In this document: one piece after another, positions 48,001-57,663 of the stretch
How the letters are laid out: every line of letters begins with the position of its first letter
Numbering within the stretch: position 1 is the stretch's first letter
Notes under the pieces: model-generated
What the model was told of the DNA's origin: nothing
Seen by the model: the letters and a program-made list of their open reading frames with translations, nothing else
Database searches by the model: none
Position numbers and translations under genes: made by a program
Source: Cytidiella melzeri
Lineage: Eukaryota > Basidiomycota > Agaricomycetes > Polyporales > Irpicaceae
Direction: 5' to 3'
DNA: 64,000 nucleotides
Assembly (NCBI GenBank): GCA_022592445.1
Contig: JABYQR010000024.1
Coordinates: forward strand, 176,169-240,168

Positions 48001-48711
48001 CCTGTGAAGAGCGACATCAGGGTATTGGTTTGGCCTTCACATGTAGCGGCGAACTGCCTCAATTCTATTCTTTGGAGCCGGCCCGCTGCAATACAGACTG
48101 GAACGCAGCGATCCGGGGAAATCTTGTGAGATGTGCTCTTTACTGACCTAGGCGGCGGGAAAATACGCGTCCTTTGCGTTGAATCTCTTCGAAAGCCTGA
48201 AGCTTCGGGACTAGTTGAACTCTTCAATTGGCATCTCCGTAAAATGCCGTAAGCCATTGAGAAGGAAGCTACTCACCCATCGTGCACGCGCCAGCCGTGG
48301 GGGATTACAGTACGTCTCGTGAGCTCAGGTGATATGCATCAAGTGAATTGATACGTACGTCTCTGAGCCTACCAGATTCACAGACCGTTATGGCCTACTT
48401 GACGAGTTAACGAGCGATGCGAGGAGAATCCACTTCATGTATGATACAAACTCCTATGTTAATGGCGATGGTCGCTAGTGCTCGACACTGCTAAAATACA
48501 GCTTGCACGAACACATGTCAGCTGGTACGCTTCGATACAGCTAGTGTCACGCACCTAGTTGGATATACAGTACACCCGCAGCGCATGACCGTGCGAGCAA
48601 GTTGGGCCAGCTCGACGAATCTCGCTGCTAGTAGTGCATGATATAACCGTTCCTCGTCGATGGATGGAGGCTCACCTGCCAAGGCTCAGCTTCCAACTTC
48701 AACTCTCACTC
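48001..48711. promoter_or_regulatory. Divergent intergenic region, MFS / MocA
   Basis: 711 bp between two divergent start codons with no open frame of note. Confidence 0.4.
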
Positions 48712-50447
48712 ATGTCTTCAGCCGACAAGACCCTTGGTGGCCGCGTCGCTATCGTCGGCATGGGGAGCCGTGCTTCGATGTTCGTTCGTGGTATCGTTGA
48801 ACGTCCTAGCAGCCAAGTTGTTGCTTTCTGTGAACCAAATGCCGTACGCGCGCAGTATTACAATAATTTCTTGGCGGAGCTTGGCGCCCCTACTGTCCCT
48901 GTATACAAGCCAGATGGTTTCCAAGACATGCTGAAGAAGGAGAAGGTCGAGACCGTCGTGGTGACCTGTGTCGATGCTTTGCACGACTTGTACATTGTTC
49001 CTGCTCTGGAAGCTGGAGGTGCGCATCTCCCATGATTTCTATCTCGCGCCCTGCTTGCTAATCATATGAACAGTTCGTGTGCTGACAGAAAAGCCAATGA
49101 CCACTGACATCGAAAAATGCAGAAAAATTCTGGACACCGTGAAACGGACCGATAACCATGTTACTGTCACCTTCAACTATCGGTATGTAGAATCTTGATG
49201 ATGGCTCATCATTAGCTTTATATGATCTGTCAGATACAACCCTGTGCACGAAGCCGTGAAGAGGGCTATCGGAGATGGAAGAATCGGCAACGGTCAGTCA
49301 CGTCTGTATCATGCTCATGCCTATAAACAACTGACCTTATAGTGCAACAGTACTCTCCGTTCACTTCGAGTGGCTCCTAGATACAGTACATGGTGCTGGC
49401 AAGTAGAAACTCCTTTAGTGTGTGATCAATTTTACCGCATGACTCACGGATTCTCCTCACAGACTACTTCCGCCGTTGGCATCGACAGAAGACCAACTCC
49501 GGCGGGCTCATGGTCCACAAGTCCGGACACCACTTTGACCTTGTCAACTGGTGGCTGGACTCGCAGCCCGAGACCGTCGCCGCCATGGGCAAGCTCGCTT
49601 TTTACGGCGAAGAAAACGGCAAGCGCCATGGCTGGGCGAAGAATTACGAGCGCGCTCGCGGTTCAGCAGAAGCAAAGAACGATCCTTTCGCCATCGACCT
49701 GGAGAGTGACGCAACGTTGAAGGGTATTTATGCCGATGCTGAGAAAGAGGATGGTTACTATCGCGACCAGAACGTTGGTATCCAGAATCTGAAGACGTTT
49801 GAGCTGTGATACTCACGTTTGTGCTCCGTAGGTCTTCGCCCCAGGCATTGGCATCGAAGACGACATGTCACTACTCGTGCGCTACAAGAGTGGGGCCTCT
49901 ATGACATACCATTTGGTGATTAGCTTAGATCACACCTTTCCCTGCAATCGCTGATATTTCTGTCATGTAGACGGCGTACTCTCCGTGGGAAGTGAGGCGT
50001 TCCTTTTCATGATATAGATCCAAGTGCTGACTTGTGATGGAGGGATACCGTGTCATGTTCAACGGAGACCAAGGTCGCCTCGAGCTCGAAGTCGTCGAGT
50101 CTCAATTCCGTGAAGCTGACGATCCTCAGTTAACGGGCGGCCAGATCCATGGGAAAGCTGCGCTACCCAATCCAGGCGAAGCGACGATCGAAGTGCACAA
50201 TCTTTGGAAGAAGCCTGAGTTTATCCCCGTCAAGTACGAGCATGGCGAGCATGGCGGAGGTGACCGCCGTATGCTGAGCGTGCTTTTCGGTCCCTTGCCC
50301 GGAGAGCAAGCTGACACTGGCGATGCGTCAAAGCAGGGTGCCAATGAGAAGGACGGTGCGTTAGCGCTGGCGGTTGGTTTGCTTGCGAACGAAAGCTTTA
50401 ACAGTGGCGCATTTGAACACGTAGAGACTCTTGGTTTCCAGCTGTAA
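48712..50447 (+). CDS. Gfo/Idh/MocA-family NAD(P)-dependent oxidoreductase
   Basis: Sugar- or diol-type dehydrogenase. The start at 48712 (MSSADKTLGGRVAIVGMGSR) carries the Rossmann Gly motif. Next come VETVVVTCVDALHDLYIVPA and LTEKPMTTDIEKC with the family EKP motif, FNYRYNPVHEAVKRAI, HFEWLLDTVHG, and the catalytic region LMVHKSGHHFDLVNWWLD. The second half includes FAPGIGIEDDMSLLVRYKSG and YRVMFNGDQGRLELEVVES, ending ETLGFQL. Seven or so exons. Similar fungal proteins are annotated as putative dehydrogenases without known substrate. Confidence 0.88.
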
Positions 50448-50680
50448 GCTTGTGCTAGAGAATAGTCGATACGTATTCTGTGCGCGTGAGACAAGATGTT
50501 ACACTGTAAATCCACATATTAGTAGAGCACCACTGACCATACATGACAACAATGCACGGGTTGACGGGTTTGAGCTTGAGGTTAAAGGGGGCAAAGAGAA
50601 TTTGGCGCGGTTCCAATGACCTTCGAGTCGTTCGATTGTGAGCCTCCCAAAGTAATGGTCGCAACTCACAACTTCCGATT

Positions 50681-51090
50681 AACAGCACCGTCGATGTCCG
50701 AGCTTCTGTGCGCATTTCGCGCTGTGTGTTCAATTGGCATGTCAGCACCGTGTAGCTGAGAGGCTAGGGAGACGGTAATATACTGCGCGAGACGTTCTCT
50801 ACATCTGAGTGATCTCATGCCCGATCGTACATTCAGGAGCCTCGACCGTGTGGATGCAGTCTGCAGGTGGTCAAGAGGATGAACAATTAAGGCCAGTGCT
50901 TGGCATATCTCTAAGTCGCAAAAGGTGACGGGCAGCGCTGCCGTTCAAACTATTCGGCTCTTTATGTGGGCTTATGTGATTGCAGAATGAGTGAATTGCG
51001 TCAATGTGAAGCTGGGCGATCAGAGCTGACGAGCATCCTGAGCTTGAGGCTTGCGCAAGAACGGCGGCCCTTTTGAGCATGTTTGCACGT
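50681..51090 (-). repeat. Dispersed repeat, copy 2 (about 0.4 kb)
   Basis: Reverse-complement partner of 41207-41643. It directly abuts the YTM1-like relic that starts near 51093. Copy lengths differ by about 27 bp through small gaps. Confidence 0.6.
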
Positions 51091-51092
51091 AG

Positions 51093-51375
51093 TCGATGCG
51101 CTAATGTGACATTTGATGTAGCGTGAAAACATTCAGTTTATAACTATGACTTTCACCACTGCGGTACGCACTGCTTGTCCCGCCTCTGTCCTGACAACTC
51201 GGGTCGGTTGACGACATCTAGCTCTTGTAACCCGATGCGCTGTTCAAGATGGCCTCCACTTCGGGGGTTTCGCACTTTGTGTTGATCTACTGCATGTCTG
51301 CCACTCGGATACCCTGGACCTGAAAGCACACGCGCTAAGAGGTCCAAGGTAGGGGAATGGTATGCTCACACGAAC
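51093..51375 (+). pseudogene. Decayed partial copy of the YTM1 promoter and first exon
   Basis: Matches the true YTM1 locus from about 26661 to 27035. Shared landmarks in order are TAATGTGACAT, TGTAGCGTGA, ACTGCTTGT with CCGCCTCT, CAAGATGGCCTC, and a start that reads MASTSGVSHFVLI against MASTSEVSHPVLF in YTM1. A deletion of roughly 90 bp follows, then GGGGAATGGT, the GEW codons of the NLE domain. Stops and shifts break the frame after about 20 codons. It therefore copies promoter plus start of the gene, without an ORF. Confidence 0.7.
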
Positions 51376-51617
51376 AAAGTATAGTATATGGTGTTGGTTG
51401 TGACGTGACTCCTACATGTTCGATCAAGAGGGGTGTGTATCCTCCTTACTGCCTTTCGATGTCGATAAATACAGAGGTGGGCTTGCTCGTCCGAACCGAT
51501 TATTCGGCCCGTGAACTGGGATTAGGCATATGATTACTGAGTGTAAGTCATGTATAAAGGGTTCCTAATGGTGCGTAGGTTTTTTGCCTTCATTTCCCAA
51601 GTGAATATACGATCATA
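51376..51617. other. Intergenic, no gene seen
   Basis: About 240 bp before the 3' end of the ferredoxin gene; the right part is probably its 3' UTR. Confidence 0.4.
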
Positions 51618-52368
51618 TCAGTCAAAACCGCATGACGCACCATCAACAAACATGTTTCGAGTCGCGCTCGGTAGAGTACATGTCATCCCGTCCAAGTCCT
51701 TCGTCAACTTCACTTGGCAGCCTAACCGCGATGTATCTGTCAATCCGAAAGCCATGTCCAACATATCGTTCTCGTCGTCCTATCACCCGTACTATGAGTA
51801 TAGTCAAGTGTGTGCGGGGAGTGAGCGAGCATACCTCCGGTTCTGGAATATGGTCGTAATGGTTTTCCGAGATAATGACGTGACATGTTGAACATGCTAC
51901 GGAGCCCTCGCAGGCACCTTCGAGGTCAATGTCATGCTCGTGCGCAAGGCTCAGAATGTCGTCTCCTTCATTGCCCTCCACTGTCTTCAGAGGATTGCCT
52001 TTCGCGTCTTTGAAATGCACGGTGATACTGAGAAGAGTTTATTGACGTCCACACGCACTGAGACCGAGTTTTGAGACATACCCAGTCCCGGGCGCAGGCC
52101 GTGTTAGGTCTCCGTGCAGCCTTACTAGCTGATTCGTCAACACCTGGCATACTCCTCGAAGATATGTATTCTGCTTACTTGAGCTGGAATGTAGCTGTCG
52201 CAATCGTTCATTACTGAACATTGCACTGGTAAAGCGATTTCTGGGCACCAGCGTATTTGAGTATACTGAGTTTGAGTAGCTTCTCCTAGGGCAAACCGCC
52301 GGATAACCTGTTCGCTGTCTCGCCGCCTTAGACACGCGCTGGAGGGCTTGTGCTCGGATATTCATCAT
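51618..52368 (-). CDS. YAH1: Mitochondrial adrenodoxin-type [2Fe-2S] ferredoxin
   Basis: Matrix ferredoxin that passes electrons for Fe-S cluster assembly and heme A synthesis. The start at 52368 gives [20 protein letters not shown], an Arg-rich presequence without acidic residues. The ferredoxin domain starts [20 protein letters not shown]. Cluster ligands are in [16 protein letters not shown] (C-x5-C-x2-C) and in the final exon, [15 protein letters not shown] short intron near 51794-51834 joins IPEPE to [13 protein letters not shown]. The protein ends [11 protein letters not shown] with the stop at 51618. It shares a 194-bp divergent promoter with histidinol-phosphatase. Confidence 0.9.
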
Positions 52369-52562
52369 CTACCTATCCAAGCTCAGTTTTGACGAGAAGG
52401 GAGAGAATGTCGGCGTAGAGGCCTGGAAGACAGTGCGATGACTGGCTCAATCCCGTCGTCGGCACTAGCACAGCACGTGCGGCACGCGTAGAGCGCGTTA
52501 GCGCCCATCAAGACGCGTATGAGAGCACCGTGACATCCGCGTCTTGTCCTCAGACGAGCACC
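52369..52562. promoter_or_regulatory. Divergent promoter, ferredoxin / HIS2
   Basis: 194 bp between the two start codons, the shortest divergent spacing in the window together with GNAT/SIN1 (197 bp). Confidence 0.5.
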
Positions 52563-53626
52563 ATGCCACACAGCCATCACTCACATTCGGGTCAATTTTG
52601 CAAGCATGCAGCGGGGACACTCGAAGAGGTTGTCGTAGAAGCCATTCGCCAAGGTTTCGAGACCTACGGACTCACAGAGCACGTCCCTCGCTATCGAGCG
52701 CAAGATCTTTACCCAGAAGAGGTGCGTGGTCATTCTTCTTGTTCATTTGTGCATTCACTCATCTCTCGTATCAAGGAAGGCGTAGCTCTCAACGTGCTAT
52801 CAGACCAATTCAGCAACTTTTTGGACGAGGCACATCGTCTGAAGGCTGCATATGCTGGGCAGATCGAGCTACTAGTCGGGCTTGAGACGGAATATATCTC
52901 CCCCCTTGATCTAGAGCAGCTCGAAGAGCTACTTAAGCGACATGTCGGACGGATCGAATATATCGTCGGCTCAGTTCACCACGTCAACGAGATCCCCATC
53001 GACTTTGACAAGGCGACCTACGAACGGGCTCTCACCAGCTTCAACACCGATACCGATGACGAGGGCGACGAACAACAGACAAAGCAGATTTCCGCTTTCC
53101 TCTCTGCGTATTTTGATGCTCAATATGAGCTGTTGAAGCGCTTTAAACCAGAGGTTGTTGGCCACATCGACCTTTGTCGATTATACGAGCCTTCCCTCCG
53201 ATTCGCCAACCACCCAGAAGCCCACGAAAAGCTGCGAAGAAACATCTGTTTTGCGATAGATTACGGGGCTGCTTTCGAGTTGAACGCCGCGGCCATCCGG
53301 AAAGGTTGGGCGGACGCGTACCCAGCTGAGGACGTGATAGCGGTAAGTTCGTTGTGCAACTTACAACGACCAAAAGAATCTTAGTATCTCACTCACAGAT
53401 AATCATGGAGAACAATGGACGGCTCGTGCTATCCGACGATAGTCACGGCCCACATGCAGTCGGCCTGAACTACGCGCGATTGGCAGAATACATGCGACGA
53501 GTGGGGGTTGAACAGCTATGGGCAATCGGACACTATAGCTCCCCTAACTCCTCCGGCCGGCTGACACGGTGCATAAAGGTTGATGGGAACTGGTGGGAAC
53601 ATCCATTTTGGGCGTCGCATCAGTAA
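52563..53626 (+). CDS. HIS2: Histidinol-phosphatase (PHP family)
   Basis: Catalyses dephosphorylation of L-histidinol phosphate in histidine synthesis. The start at 52563 (MPHSHHSHSGQFCKHAAGTL) carries the metal-binding HSHSG-FC-HA motif of fungal enzymes. Then GFETYGLTEHVPRY, an intron, VGLETEYISPLDLEQLEELL, RIEYIVGSVHHVNEIPIDFD, FKPEVVGHIDLCRLYEP, AFELNAAAIRKGW and, after a last intron, LVLSDDSHGPHAVGLNYARL. It ends KVDGNWWEHPFWASHQ at 53626. All metal-ligand motifs of the PHP barrel are present and the C-terminus is complete. The retrotransposon begins 111 bp downstream without touching the reading frame. Confidence 0.93.
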
Positions 53627-53737
53627 GCTACCAGCATCGTTATATGACCGATCTAGCTGTGTTTTATGAGTTGTCAGTCTGAAATTCCCTGCATCTGGTC
53701 CGGGGTAGTGATACCATCTACAGCCGCTGGGGGCAGT

Positions 53738-53890
53738 TGGAAGATCTCGGTGAGGCGAGGAACGAGCAGATCCTAGAACAGGGTCTATGGGAAGCGTGGG
53801 ACGGGCGTCTGAGGAAAGCCGCCGCTTTCCCATCTACCGCCACGTCCCCGCCAGTCGTTCGCTCTGGGTCTCTCGCTCCAATTTTTGCAC
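53738..53890 (+). repeat. Split direct repeat A1 (left terminus)
   Basis: 153 bp that reappear without visible change at 59206-59358. It starts TGGAAGATCTCGG and ends TTTTTGCAC. The gag start codon lies 27 bp after it. Confidence 0.9.
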
Positions 53891-53916
53891 GCTATTTTCT
53901 TCGCTAGTTTTAAAAA

Positions 53917-55706
53917 ATGGCAGAACTGGTTAATCCTCATCTACAACTTCGCCCGAATTTTCGAGACCCAATCCTCCAGCCACTGGTTGCGCTAGGAGTC
54001 ACCGCAGATAAAACAGCGGAACAGGTTATCGAGGACCTCGAGCGTAACTGGGACCAGCAACATGCCGAAGCAGTCGCGCTGTGGGACGCCAACCATCCAG
54101 AGAATGTAGCCGACCAGGCGAATCCCCCCAACCCTCCAGCGGTGGAACACGAGCAACCGCTCGGACCACCTCCGCAGGTCGCGCCACAGGGAGATATGCC
54201 GGCAGAGATGGAGGGAGAGTTAGGCAGCGTCGGGTCGCGAACAAGAGGATCGTCTCCAGCTATAGAGCCAGACGAGGACGGCGGGGTGCCGTTGCTCAAG
54301 ATGGGAAAACTGGTGGTCGGGAAGAAGCTCGACGACGAGCTCTTGTTCGAGCCTAGCCAAAAGGTCATCAACGACCTAAAAAAGCTCCAGTACGTCTACC
54401 TTCATCATTTTCTGGATACCAAACGCAAAGAGGCTTTCGAGCAACGAGCATCTGGGGTCGGCACGGCGTTCACGATCACCGCGGATGGCTCAGCCATACA
54501 GACCACCCCCGACGACAACCCGGCCTACACCAAGTCCATTCTACGAGACGATCAGCTCAGTTGGGCCGACTTCGTGGCCGCTCAAACGACGTTGGTGCGG
54601 AAGATGTGGGACTGCGGGTACAGTAGGGAAACGGTAGACGCGTTGGGGCAATTCTTCGGTTCGCTGGATCGCCTTCGTGTTCATCGGGAGCCATTCGGCA
54701 CGAAAGCGGTGCAGTTGTACGCAGCATTGATGAGGCACCGTTGGCACGAGGAGATGGTGAAGAAGGAGCTATTCGACATTCGAGTGATCGACGAGGCACA
54801 CATCGAAAGGATCAGGCGCAAACTGGAAGACGACGCCAGGCGTGCAGAGTGCGTCTCGAGTCACATCCACCCGTGTTACTCCTAACTGACCGCCCTTTCT
54901 TACCCTACTTATCACATCTTTTATTCGAATTGCCTTCGTCTACGTTGTGTATCGATGCGTCGCCGATACTCCGTTTGCGCACGTCGTTTGGGAAATGCGC
55001 CCCATCGTTGCCGCGGGACTGGGATGTGCCTTCGATGTCGCCTCGTTCGGGAACATCGCCGCGAATGGCCAACCCCTTTCCCCCCCCCTTTCGTTCCAAC
55101 CGCGCGCTGTCGGCTTCTCGACCACCGGCACATCGCGTCGTCGTAAATTTGTTCCCGTCGCGTGACATGATGCGCGTGGGATCGTTACAACCGGATTGCT
55201 GATACCACCTGCGTACGACGGCTGGTTTTCTGCGCGGCAGGTTCAGCGAATGGCAGCGGACTATGGCAGCGTCAACGGCTCGAATGGGCAATCTCGTGGT
55301 CAACAACAACCGCGGTGGCCAGGCAAGAAAGCGAGCTCGATCGCCAGAGGATTCTCGCCAACCAAGCAAAGCGAAAGCAATGGCCGGGCTGGATGGATCC
55401 CCTCGAAGGGAGCGATCCTTTCGTTCCGTCACGTCGACGAACCCCATGTTATGCAATCTCTGTCTGTCCTTCCATACCGACGTCCGCCACTGCAACGCTG
55501 ACACACGGCCTGATGGCAAACCAACACGATGCAGTCGCAATTCCGACGGACACCTCGTCGTCCGTTCTTCCGGTCGAGTATTGTGCACCGACTTCCAACG
55601 TTACGGAAAATGCACCAGGTCAGGTACCAAGCACGGTCACGAATGTTCGGGCTGCGGCGACTCTTCCCATGGGGCCCGCGACTGTCCTCTGGTCCAGAAA
55701 ATCTAG
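53917..55706 (+). CDS. Gag-like protein of the Ngaro element, spliced
   Basis: Exon 1 (53917-54848) starts MAELVNPHLQLRPNFRDPIL and holds an acidic Pro-rich stretch and a helical domain (LSWADFVAAQTTLVRKMWDC). Alone it would stop at 54885 without any nucleic-acid-binding motif. Removing 54849-55240 (GTGCGT donor, GCGGCAG acceptor) joins RRAE to FSEWQRTMAAS in frame. Exon 2 ends with LCTDFQRYGKC and a CCHC knuckle, CSGCGDSSHGARDC, typical of the C-terminus of Gag in this element group. The joined protein has about 465 residues. Splicing is my inference; frameshifting is the alternative. Confidence 0.75.
54849..55240 (+). other. Putative 392-bp intron in gag
   Basis: Much longer than the 50-70 bp host introns here and not a multiple of three. 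It contains a minus-strand open frame (54905-55588) that I treat as chance. Confidence 0.6.
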
Positions 55707-57663
55707 GGCTTTCACTCCGTTTCACCCCGCAGCCTGGCAAGAAGCTCTGGAGTCAGCAAACCTCCTTTCCACATACCCTACTGTCGTTTCAGGCCTGAGG
55801 TCGGGGTTCCGCGTCGGCATCCCTGTCATTCGTGTTACATATGTTCCTGCTAATTCACCATCTATTTTATCCCACATGTCTGAATTTAATTCCATCGTCA
55901 ACCGTGAATTTCAGCGTCAGCGTTACATTGGCCCGTTCTCACAGCGTGAGGTAGAAAATATCATGGGCCCATTTCAGACGTCGCCCATGTCCCTTGTGCC
56001 AAAGCCGCATAAAATTAATGCTTTCCGACTGGTCCAGAACTACTCATTCCCCCGAACGCCGCAAGGCGAAACATGTTCTATAAATTCGTACATTAATTCC
56101 GACGACTACCCATGCACGTGGGGTACCTTTAATGCTTTTTCCCTTATGCTCAGCCAGCTCCCTATAGGATCGCAGGCAGCAGTCCGAGACGTCGCAGAGG
56201 CCTACCGCACAATCCCTCTACACCATTCACAATGGCCAGGGTCTGTAATCCGACTCCCAGGAGAAGATTGCTTCGCTGTGGATACGTCCGCATGCTTTGG
56301 AGAAGCAGCCAACTGCGGGGTGTTCGGATTGGTCGCAGACGCAGGGGCCGACATCATGCGCTCAAAAGGGATTGGTCCTATCGCAAAGTGGGTGGACGAC
56401 CACGTCTTCATCCGCATACAACGAGAACACATTACCTGGTACAACCAACAACGAGAGAGCTGGAAGCAGCGAATCCAAGAAGCTGGTGGTAGACACCACA
56501 CGGGGGGTAGGATCTGGTTCGGAGGCGACGTTATGGCAGACGGACGAATAGAAGAGTTTATGGAGGATATGTCATATCCGCTACGGGATTTGTCAGAGTA
56601 TTCCGAAAGGTCCGCGAGCGACGCACCGTACACTTACAACCTCGAGGATGTAAGTCGAATTTCACAGCAACTCGGCTTTCCTTGGGAGAAATCAAAGGAT
56701 ATCGATTTCAGCCCCGCGTTCCCATTCACAGGTTTCTGGTGGGATCTGGAGCGCTACACGGTCTCTCTGACCGAGAGCAAGAGAACCAAGTATGGGAAGG
56801 CCATAGACGAGTGGCTCGCCAGGCCCACCCACACCCTGGAACAGGTACAAAAGCTATATGGTAAGCTTCTGCACGCCTGTTCAGCCCTCCCAGAAGGACG
56901 AGCGTACCTCACAATCCTGGAGAAGATGCTCGGAATTTTCCGAGACGAGCCATTCAAACCGAGACACGCGCCTAAGGGAACCAAACCAGACTTACAATGG
57001 TGGGCGCTCGTGCTCTCGTCGTCCTCTACCATCCAACGCCAAATCCCGGGACCCATCATCATTCTCTCTCTCGACGCCTTTTCAGATGCAAGCTCCGGCG
57101 TGGGGATTGGCATCGTTCTCGATGGCCATTGGAGAGCGTGGCGACTCCGCCCAGGCTGGCAGAGCGAAGGAAGGGACATTGGTTGGGCAGAAGCGGTAGG
57201 TTTCGAAATGCTCATATACGCGATCATGCACCAGAATCCCTCACACGCACACTTACGCGTCTACGGCGACAACCAGGGCGTTGTGGAAGGGTGGAGAAAC
57301 GGTCGCAGTAGGAACACGCAAGTTAACGGGGTTTTCAAAAGGATTCACAGCTTCCTTCGAAATCGAACCACACAATTCCACGCGCAATATATCCGGAGCG
57401 CAAACAACCCAGCGGACGCACCGTCGAGAGGCCTCTACCCTCCTCGACACCTCCTTCTCCCACCCATCCTTCTACCGAGCGCCCTCGATCAGTTCATCTA
57501 CGACGCATCAGAGGACGACAGTCAACGTCCGTGGAACGGCTGCGCCAGCATACAGCCCGCGAAACGGGCAGCGAGAAATACGAAACAAGATGACCTCCTC
57601 AAAGAGCAAGCCATGCACTTCGACGCCGTACGCCACGGCTCTCGCTCAAGTGAAGAGATCTAG
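55393..57663 (+). CDS. Reverse transcriptase-RNase H of the Ngaro element
   Basis: The frame is open from at least 55315; the first ATG is at 55393 (MDPLEGSDPFVPS). The RT domain includes MSLVPKPHKINAFRLVQNYS, AVRDVAEAYRTIPLHHSQW with the first catalytic Asp, CGVFGLVADAGADIMRSKGI, and KWVDDHVFIRI, where VDD replaces the common YxDD. RNase H follows: ILSLDAFSDASSGVGIGIVL, WAEAVGFEMLIYAIM, RVYGDNQGVVEGWRNGRSRN, and IRSANNPADAPSRG, giving the four acidic residues. The frame overlaps the zinc-knuckle exon of gag by about 310 bp and the recombinase by 74 bp. No stops or shifts are present, so it looks functional. Confidence 0.92.
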   Translation: MDPLEGSDPFVPSRRRTPCYAISVCPSIPTSATATLTHGLMANQHDAVAIPTDTSSSVLPVEYCAPTSNVTENAPGQVPSTVTNVRAAATLPMGPATVLWSRKSRAFTPFHPAAWQEALESANLLSTYPTVVSGLRSGFRVGIPVIRVTYVPANSPSILSHMSEFNSIVNREFQRQRYIGPFSQREVENIMGPFQTSPMSLVPKPHKINAFRLVQNYSFPRTPQGETCSINSYINSDDYPCTWGTFNAFSLMLSQLPIGSQAAVRDVAEAYRTIPLHHSQWPGSVIRLPGEDCFAVDTSACFGEAANCGVFGLVADAGADIMRSKGIGPIAKWVDDHVFIRIQREHITWYNQQRESWKQRIQEAGGRHHTGGRIWFGGDVMADGRIEEFMEDMSYPLRDLSEYSERSASDAPYTYNLEDVSRISQQLGFPWEKSKDIDFSPAFPFTGFWWDLERYTVSLTESKRTKYGKAIDEWLARPTHTLEQVQKLYGKLLHACSALPEGRAYLTILEKMLGIFRDEPFKPRHAPKGTKPDLQWWALVLSSSSTIQRQIPGPIIILSLDAFSDASSGVGIGIVLDGHWRAWRLRPGWQSEGRDIGWAEAVGFEMLIYAIMHQNPSHAHLRVYGDNQGVVEGWRNGRSRNTQVNGVFKRIHSFLRNRTTQFHAQYIRSANNPADAPSRGLYPPRHLLLPPILLPSALDQFIYDASEDDSQRPWNGCASIQPAKRAARNTKQDDLLKEQAMHFDAVRHGSRSSEEI

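Noticed and set aside
54905..55588. Minus-strand open frame of 227 codons inside the Ngaro gag region
   Set aside because: Arg-rich shadow of the GC-rich element opposite gag and its intron; no family resemblance.
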